Part shown: piece by piece, positions 57,582-64,000 of the stretch
Numbering within the stretch: position 1 is the stretch's first letter
Layout of the letters: every line of letters starts with the position of its first letter
Source: Sweltsa coloradensis
Taxonomy: Eukaryota; Arthropoda; Insecta; Plecoptera; Chloroperlidae
Reading direction: 5' to 3'
Length of the DNA: 64,000 nt
Assembly: GCA_024449915.1 (NCBI GenBank)
Contig: JAMZAV010000098.1
Coordinates: forward strand, 62,001 to 126,000
Made by a program: the position numbers and the translations under genes
The notes under the pieces: model-generated
Told to the model about the DNA's origin: nothing
Database searches by the model: none
The model's input: the letters and a program-made list of their open reading frames with translations, nothing else

Positions 57582-58621
57582 CAGTAAGATCTCTCTTATC
57601 CGAGTTGGATGAGACCGGGGGCACCTCGGATTTGCGAAAAACTCGGATGGCGCGTTTCATTTGTTTATTTGCTCTCGTAGCATAGCCTGATGTGGTAAAA
57701 TGATATATGACACATGTAATGGATAAAGGAACATAAAATACACACGATACACTTCGTGGAGGGTATACTAAATGATTTAATAGCTTGTAAATCAAGCTCA
57801 CAAACACACGTAAACAATTAGGCCTACATGTCGTAATAAAAACGTATGTCTAGGCCTAAACTCGACGCAGTAGGCCTAGGCTAGGCCTACAATGCAAACA
57901 TAGGCCTAGGCTAGACCTAGCTCTCTTTCTCATGTGGGAAAACCTCTCACTACTATATCCCGCGCTGAAGCTCTCGTCGCAAGATAAGCCTGGGAAAGAA
58001 AGAACATAAGCCCAGGAATAACAATCCTATGCGTCGTGATAACGAATTTCGTGAATCGGTTGAAAGATGATTGCATTGCGAATTCTTCTTCTTCACCCAA
58101 CCATCTTTGTCAGTCAGCTGTGAGTGTGAGTTGGTTGGATCGTACGCGCATCTCGTACTGCGCACACGGCAGTGTCCAAGATTTATTGCCGCATCTTTCT
58201 CTCTTGCACTCACTCGTGGCATGGGCGCGACTCGCCGAGACGGACGGAAGCACGTGGTAGCTTACAACGCGCTCTGTCGTCAACTCCAGTTACTCTTTAG
58301 ACAGCGGGCACGCTCCGCGGGAAAGACCGCAACCACGTAGCGCGTAATTTAAACTGGTGAATTATCTTAAAATCGTCTCCGGGTAATTTCTGGAACCGGG
58401 TACCCGATGTCATCCCTACTCGTAAGGCATGCCTACAAATGTATGCGAGTACATTTAAAAAAGTGCGGCGCGGCGTCTGTAATTATTTCTATGTTTTATT
58501 TACGTATTTAAAACTTTAATTTTTTAATTTTTTTTTTATTTTATTTTTTATTTTTTTTTTGGGCGGCTCGGTTAACACGGAACATCGGATAAGAGGAGAT
58601 CGGATAAGAGGGATCTTACTG
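57582..58621. mobile_element. pogo/Tc1-mariner-like element, TA target duplication
   Basis: CAGTAAGATCTCTCTTATCC at the left is mirrored at the right with about one mismatch over 22 bp, and TA flanks both ends (57580-57581 and 58622-58623). CAGT-starting termini and TA duplications fit the Tc1/mariner-pogo group. The interior from about 57900 to 58418 is unrelated inserted sequence. There is no transposase frame. Confidence 0.7.
57900..58418 (-). repeat. Diverged inverted copy of the interior of the 48567-50014 element
   Basis: Reverse-strand landmarks shared with 48716-49740 include GGGTACCCGG, AAATTACCCGGAG, GATGCGATCTTTCCCGCGGA-like wording, AACAGAGCGCGTTGTAAGC, and CCTAGGCTTA near the other end. 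The right border ends CATCCCTA at 58418, and the same TAGGGATG string occurs at 48716. This is probably a hAT-type family of its own that was inserted in both hosts. Confidence 0.55.
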
Positions 58622-59085
58622 TATAGGCGTTTAACAGTGTCACTGGGAGCGCTGTAATCGTATCCAATATGGACGCTCGAGTGCGTATAAGTCTGACGTA
58701 AACACTGTGGTTGTATGGTGTTGACGCAGCTTTTGTGCTCGTATTAAATGGCATATCATTGTATTATGCGATTTACCATATATAATCGTTTATTGAGAAC
58801 ACAGAAGTGTTTAAAAGCGAATAATTTAATGGTATGAGGATTTATTTCACGGTCAGAAACGAAGCTAGGGGCTAGAGGTGGCTAGAGGTCTGTGCCTAGG
58901 AGGTTAGGTATACACACAGTATGTTAGGACGGTTTTCCTCATGAAATACGTAGGCCTAGGACCTATTGAAATCGGAGCCTTCATTAATAATTATAATAAT
59001 AATACCTCAACCACTAGTAGTGTAGGCTAGGCCTAGACATTTGTATTACACTTAGCTTAGAGGCTAGGCCTAGGGCTAGCCTAGC

Positions 59086-59605
59086 TAGGAACCCAGCTTG
59101 TGGACTGCATTTTTCATTAAAATTGGCCTGAACAAGCGTAAAAACTCAGTCTAGCACAACTCACAGCACAAGCACAATGTAAAGCTGACAGTGTACCTTA
59201 CATCATTCCTAAATCATGAAACTCGTGTTTCAAAACATGTATAGCCAAGGCCTAGGAACCCAGCTTGTTTTCATTCAAATAGGCCTGAACAAGCGTAAAA
59301 ACTCAGTCTAGCACAAGCACAATGTAAAGCTGACAATGTAGGCCTACCTTACATTATTCCTAAAGCATGAAACTTGTGTTTACAAAACCTGTAGGCCTAA
59401 GCGTATTTCACTAGAGCCTAGGCTAGCATAGGCCTAGGAACCCAGGAGATTGCACTTTTCATTAAAAGTAGGCCTTCATTAACAGGGCCTGAACCAAAGC
59501 GTACACAATCATTTAGTCTAAACCTAGCACAAGCAGACTGTAAAGCTATCAATGTAGGGCTCTACCTTACATTAATCCTAAAAAAATTACCCATGTTTAT
59601 GAAAC
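59086..59605. repeat. Tandem repeat array A, three units of about 170 bp
   Basis: Each unit contains CCTAGGAACCCAG, a CATTMAAA-like block, GGCCTGAAC-AAGCGTA, CTAGCACAAGCA, TGTAAAGCT and ACCTTACATNATTCCTAAA. Units begin near 59086, 59250 and 59432. They have diverged by indels. Confidence 0.75.
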
Positions 59606-59815
59606 ATAGGCCTAGGCCTACCGTGTCCGTATCATTGGTCAATTGATCTTTGCTCCTTGCCATTGTTTCTTAGTTGCTAGGCCTACTGCTACTAAGCCTT
59701 TCATTAAGGCCAGCTTACCGTAGAATAAATGACTACACTACACCAACCATAAATACATGCATAGGACTAGGGTACCGGTTACAGAATAGTGCACAGAAAC
59801 ACTGCCAGCCGTAAA

Positions 59816-60900
59816 AGCAATATTATGGCATTGGTATGGGTGATGATGATAGTGGGTGGTAGAGAAAGGTGTGAATGATTTGTCAAGATGTGCACTACTT
59901 ATTAGGTCAAGTCACTTGCAAATTTGCAGTTCAAATGTCCCATCTCTAAGCTGCAGAGGCTGTTGACTTGACGATGATGATGAAATCTTATGAAATGATG
60001 TCAACAAAATCTTGTCCAATTTAGACCTCCCCCTTGTCAAAGTTTGTGCAAAACATTTGCCACAACATGTCACATAAATTCAAAAGTGGTTACTCCACTG
60101 TCAACAAAAGAATGTGTTTCGTAAGAATTTAACGGATCAAAATCAGACGCGTTCTATAAACATCAAATCTGCCGAGTCGTAACAGCATGGTATTATGCAT
60201 TAGTAGATAGGTGCCCTACAGTGTGATGAAGGTGATGGTGATAGAGAAAGGTGTGGAATGATTTGTTAATGTAGGTATGCACCTACTTATTAGGTCAAAT
60301 CACTTGCAAATTTGCAGTAAAGTCCCATCCGTAAGATGCCGAGGCTGTTGACTTGACAATGATGATGAAAATGATGTCAACAATTTTTTTGTTCCAATTC
60401 AGACCCTCCTCCTTGTCAAAGTTTGTGCAAAACATTTGCCACAACATGTCACATAAAGTCAGAAGTGGTTACTCCACTGTCAACAAGAGAATGTGTTTGT
60501 AAGAATTTAACGGTCCAAAATCAGACGCGTTTCTAAACATCAAATCTGCCGAGTCGTAACAGCATAGTATTATGATGCATTGGTAAATAGGTACCCTACA
60601 GTGTGATGAAGGTGATGGTGATAGAGAAAGGTGTGGAATGATTTGTTAAGGTGTGCACCTTAGGTCAAGTCACTTGCAAATATGCAGTTCAAATGTCCCA
60701 TCCATATCAGAATCAGAGGGTGTTGATGATGAAATAATGATGTCACCAAATTTTATTCAAATTCAGACCGTGCTCCTTGTCACAGTTTGTCACAAAACAT
60801 GTGCCACAACATGTCACAAAAATTTAACAGTGGTACTCTGCAGTCAACAAGAGAATGTGTAAAAATTTAACATGTCAAAAATCAGCCGCGAATCTTTAAA
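59816..60900. repeat. Tandem repeat array B, three units of about 360 bp
   Basis: Units begin near 59816, 60178 and 60557. Shared blocks include GATGATGGTGATAGAGAAAGGTG-like wording, TCACTTGCAAATTTGCAG, AACATTTGCCACAACATGTC, AGTGGTTACTCCACTGTCAA and TCTGCCGAGTCGTAACAGCA. Unit 3 is shorter at its end. Confidence 0.8.
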
Positions 60901-62296
60901 CTGTCATCGGAAAAAAATACATTTAAAAAAATCAATTGAATGTTTCTATCATGTCATTGGGTCCATGGATTGATTAAGCACTCTCATAATATTTCTCTTT
61001 TCATAATTACATTTTTATAGACAGGCCTAGCCCCCTAGGCCCTAGTTCAGATATGATAGCCCTAATGCAGGTCTAGGCCTAAAAATGCATTGTAGGGTCT
61101 AGGTCCTATGTAGGCCTAGTCACAGGTAGCCACCATGCCTACTTATATGCAATGACGAAAACACCCTTGAAAACATCTACTGGCATCTATAATATGGCCT
61201 AGTATAGTTTGCAGTTTGGTTCTACATGTAAACATTGGTTGGGCCTTGGGCCTAGCTGATAATAGCCTATACGTCTAATAGTGAACCCCCAGGCCCTAAC
61301 CTAGATTACAGTCCTCTCCTGGGCCTAACAATACGTCAAAATTATCCTACCAAAACACCTTAGCTACCTAGGCCTTTGTGTATCCAATCCCTAGGTTATT
61401 CAATCCCTAGGCTATCCATCTAGGGCCTAGGCCTAGCCAAAACTGTAGAGCCTAGGCCTCTGCAAGGTTATGTGTTGTGGATGATGTGTAGGCTAGGATA
61501 CGTCTAGACTCTTGCCTAGGTTTTGTTTAAATAGACCTACATTTCAATCACTAACTAGTTTAATTATATTTTGCTTTCCGGTACACAGAAAAAGAAATCT
61601 CTGCCTTGAAATGGTCGCTACACACGAAAATGTAGGCCCCCTCTAGTTATTGACAGGGCTTGGCAAAAGCCCATTTATGTTTATATTTTAAATTCTAGGG
61701 GAATTTGTGAAACAACACACTCGAAGACGACCCGTTATTACAACATTGGGGCACTGAACAATTCCTATTATTGACTTCTTGCTCGATATCTGGTTCATTA
61801 TTTTACATTTCTTATCCACGTCTACCCCTATTCAGATTCTACGCACGGCCATGACAGACAGCTATACGCACTGAGCAGCTGCCAGATTCTCTCACCAGAT
61901 GTCAGCCACTTCGAGTTTAAACGCCTATATGATTAAAATGTTATTATCAAGTTCTGCAATGTTATTATAGAACACAACACATGGGCCTAGGCTAGGCCTA
62001 GGTCAAAATTGTGATGCAACATTCATAGGGCCTAGGCCTAGAATTTTTTAACCAGGTCAGAAAATATTATTTTAATGTTTTAAATGGATTTTCTGTAAAT
62101 AAATAACATTTTAAATTTTTATACAATCTTAATTAAAGCAACCAAGGGCGTTTCTGGCTCCTTCTTCTCGTCTGTGCATAGGCCTAGGCCTAAGCCCTTG
62201 GCAACTTTTAGGTTAAGATGGTAGGCCTAACAAATATAAACATCACATTTATCCATTTTCATAATTTGATCAATGAAATCAACGTTTTTAGACTTT
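60901..62296. other. AGGCCTAG-rich interior of the large hAT-like element
   Basis: There is no open frame or bounded repeat. AGGCCTA and its complement occur many times (for example 61020-61120 and 61365-61450), which is the densest run in the window. Confidence 0.4.
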
Positions 62297-62426
62297 TCAC
62301 GGATATTTGCGGATATTAACGTCCTCATACAGGATTTGAAAAAAATATCAGTGGCAGCCCTGTACTAATAACTTTATTCCTTGTGATAATCTTATAAGCT
62401 CGTGAGCATTAATACTGGTATCACAG

Positions 62427-62542
62427 TGGTATATCTTTAAATGATTTCACGTGGATGCCGCAATACTATTTTTTGGTCACTTAATGTACGCAGTTCAGAA
62501 AGACGCCAGGAGAATGCGCCATGGGATTAGTGGTAGACATTT
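62427..62542. mobile_element. Fragment related to the hAT-like element at 4996-6906
   Basis: GGTATATCTTTAAATGATTTCAC, shortened here, is followed by GGTCACTTAATGTACGCAGT and AGACGCCAGGAGAATGCGCC, which match the subterminal arms at 5008-5105 and 5278-5392. The fragment is cut by the Helentron-like copy beginning at 62543. Confidence 0.55.
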
Positions 62543-63976
62543 TTGGATGAGCTTCGCGAGCGAAGCGAAGATTCCATTTCACTACACTGGGGAAAAAAAT
62601 CCGGAATGTTTTTTTTTGTATTTTTGGCTGTTTGTTAACACGATTCCGGCTAAACCGATACTCCAATTGCGATAAAATTTTCTGGAGACCTTCGAAATCT
62701 CTGAACTTACAACTGCCACGTTTTTGAGCGCAACCAAAAAATTATTTCTCATGAAAATCGCAATTTTACGATTTTTTTTTTTTCCTAAATTTCTTCAACT
62801 TATAACACCTACATGCTTTATCCGATTTTAATGATTTTTTCACAGAACCATAATTTTATGAATAATTATATATATATATGAAATATCAAGGAGAATTATA
62901 TTAGCAGACAAATTTTACCAAAGTGTACGTAAACTATTATGGAAAGAAGAAATATCATCCAGGTGCAAGATGTTATTGTACAAAATGTATTTCCTCCCAA
63001 TAATATCATATGCATCCGTGACATGGACAATAGGAGGAAAAGAAGACAGCAGATTACAAGCAGCAGAGATGAAATTTTTAAGGAGTTCTGTAGCCTTAAC
63101 AAAAATAGACAAGGTACGGAGCAAAACAATAAGAAACAAACTAGGAGTGGAAAGTTTACGAAATAAAATAGGAAAAGAACGACTTCGATGGTATGGGCAC
63201 GTACGAAGAATGAAACAAGATAGAATACCAAGAAGAGAATTTGAACACACATGGGGGGGAGTAAGAAGAGTTGGACGCCCAAGAGATAGATGGAGGGACC
63301 AAATAAAATGGAACATTAAAGAAAGAGGAAAATCATGGGAAAGAATTAATGAAGAAAGACTCTGGGAGGATAGAAAGAAATGGAGAGAACTGGTAGAAAT
63401 GCCTGTCATAGAAGACATCGAAGTAGATGAGGAGGTGTTGAGCCTGGCTAGCAAACACTGAAAGTCCACAGCCCGAGAAATTGGTGATACGTCACCCCCC
63501 GACCTGACTTATGTTGGAACCGGGTGTTTGATTATTATAATTATTAATTATGATATTCGAGTGAAATTTGAGCGCAATCGAAAAATTATTTCTTATGAAA
63601 ATCAAAATTTTACGTTTTTTTCTTTTTTAAAACAATTCTTTGACTTATAACACCTACATGCTTTATCCGATTGTAATGATTTTTTCACAGAACCTTAATT
63701 TTATGAATTAATATATTTGTGCGAAATTTGAGCGCAATCGAAAAAAAATTTCTTATTAAAATTGCAATTTTACAATTTTATCTTTTTTTAAATTACGATT
63801 AATTAAAAAAAATTAAAAATTAAAGTTTATTTTTTATTTAATTAAAATTAATTTAAAAAAAATCTTTCAACTTAGTAATGATTTTTTCACAGAACAGAAA
63901 AACCGCATAACACATGGCAGCTCAATGCACCAATTACGCTCATCCAACAACGCGGCGGGACTTAAGCGTTTTCCTT
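62543..63976 (+). mobile_element. Helentron-like element, copy H10 (interrupted by a LINE)
   Basis: It starts TTGGATGAGCTTCGCGAGCG and resumes after the LINE with ATTCGAGTGAAATTTGAGCG. It ends AACGCGGCGGGACTTAAGCG then TTTTCCTTAAG, so the final CTAG is altered. The remaining Helentron-like sequence is about 770 bp, as in H1 and H9. Confidence 0.7.
62874..63543 (+). mobile_element. 5'-truncated LINE 3' end inserted in H10
   Basis: This is nearly identical to 54415-54985: it encodes YKMYFLPIISYASVTWTIGG, KERLRWYGHVRRMKQDRIPR and GRPRDRWRDQI, and continues unbroken to a stop at 63459-63461 (VEMPVIEDIEVDEEVLSLAS). It ends with the same GGGTGTTTGATTATTATAAT tail. The open frame makes this the least decayed 3' end of the family here. 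The break inside the Helentron-like body lies at an AT repeat near 62862-62880. Confidence 0.8.
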
Positions 63977-64000
63977 AAGGTTGCCCATCGATGTAAAATG

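Larger units (their letters stand above)
57174..62362. mobile_element. Large degraded hAT-like element with CAGGGCTGCC ends
   Basis: CAGGGCTGCC at the left is mirrored by GGCAGCCCTG at the right. Both termini are rich in CGGATAT/ACGGAT motifs (57190-57262 and 62297-62320). The flanking 8-mers (CTACCTGA and TACTAATA) do not match, so the target duplication has decayed or the ends come from different copies. Inside are a pogo-like element, two tandem-repeat arrays and many AGGCCTAG oligomers, but no transposase. It lies in the SBNO intron after exon 7. Confidence 0.5.

Noticed and set aside
1..64000. CRISPR array, bacterial operon or prophage
   Set aside because: The window has spliced metazoan genes and eukaryotic transposons; the tandem repeats lack regular short spacers.

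Overview
This is a stretch of animal nuclear DNA. It is AT-rich, with spliced genes, long introns and dense transposable elements. Two conserved metazoan chromatin genes are recognisable, both on the + strand. I cannot name the species. The SET domain reads most like the Trr/KMT2C-D type of invertebrates, and the unique DNA is full of the dispersed oligomer TAGGCCTA/AGGCCTAG. A non-vertebrate, probably marine, animal is my best guess; that is inference.

Layout. Positions 1-4120 hold Helentron-like (rolling-circle) repeats, three of them head-to-tail. Positions 4121-12000 are old LINE fragments and a set of nested DNA transposons with clear terminal inverted repeats and target duplications. 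Positions 12447-19600 carry the C-terminal half of a KMT2C/D (trithorax-related) H3K4 methyltransferase, almost all in one 6.9 kb exon, followed by an AT-rich 3' UTR. Positions 20400-26700 are mostly unannotated, with two more Helentron-like copies. A promoter-like patch and a possible first exon lie at 26700-26869. The strawberry notch (SBNO) helicase-like gene is then followed exon by exon from 42574 to 56893 and continues past the right edge.

The SBNO introns host hAT elements (including one 3.1 kb copy with a decayed transposase), a decayed LINE and a tRNA-derived SINE. Positions 35930-41235 contain a 1.6 kb block present twice, one copy with a Helentron-like insertion and one without, separated by about 1.3 kb of homopolymer-rich sequence that looks like poor consensus. 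The last 7 kb is a degraded 5.2 kb hAT-like element with a pogo-like element and two sets of tandem repeats inside it, then another Helentron-like copy interrupted by a LINE 3' end.

The two host genes are not an operon. The KMT2C/D-type protein is the catalytic subunit of an enhancer H3K4 methyltransferase complex. SBNO is a nuclear DExH-type protein tied genetically to Notch signalling in flies. The rest of the window is mainly a record of transposition: eight elements with 8-bp target duplications, one CACTA-type, one pogo-like, TTAA-type miniatures, at least ten Helentron-like copies and several LINE lineages.
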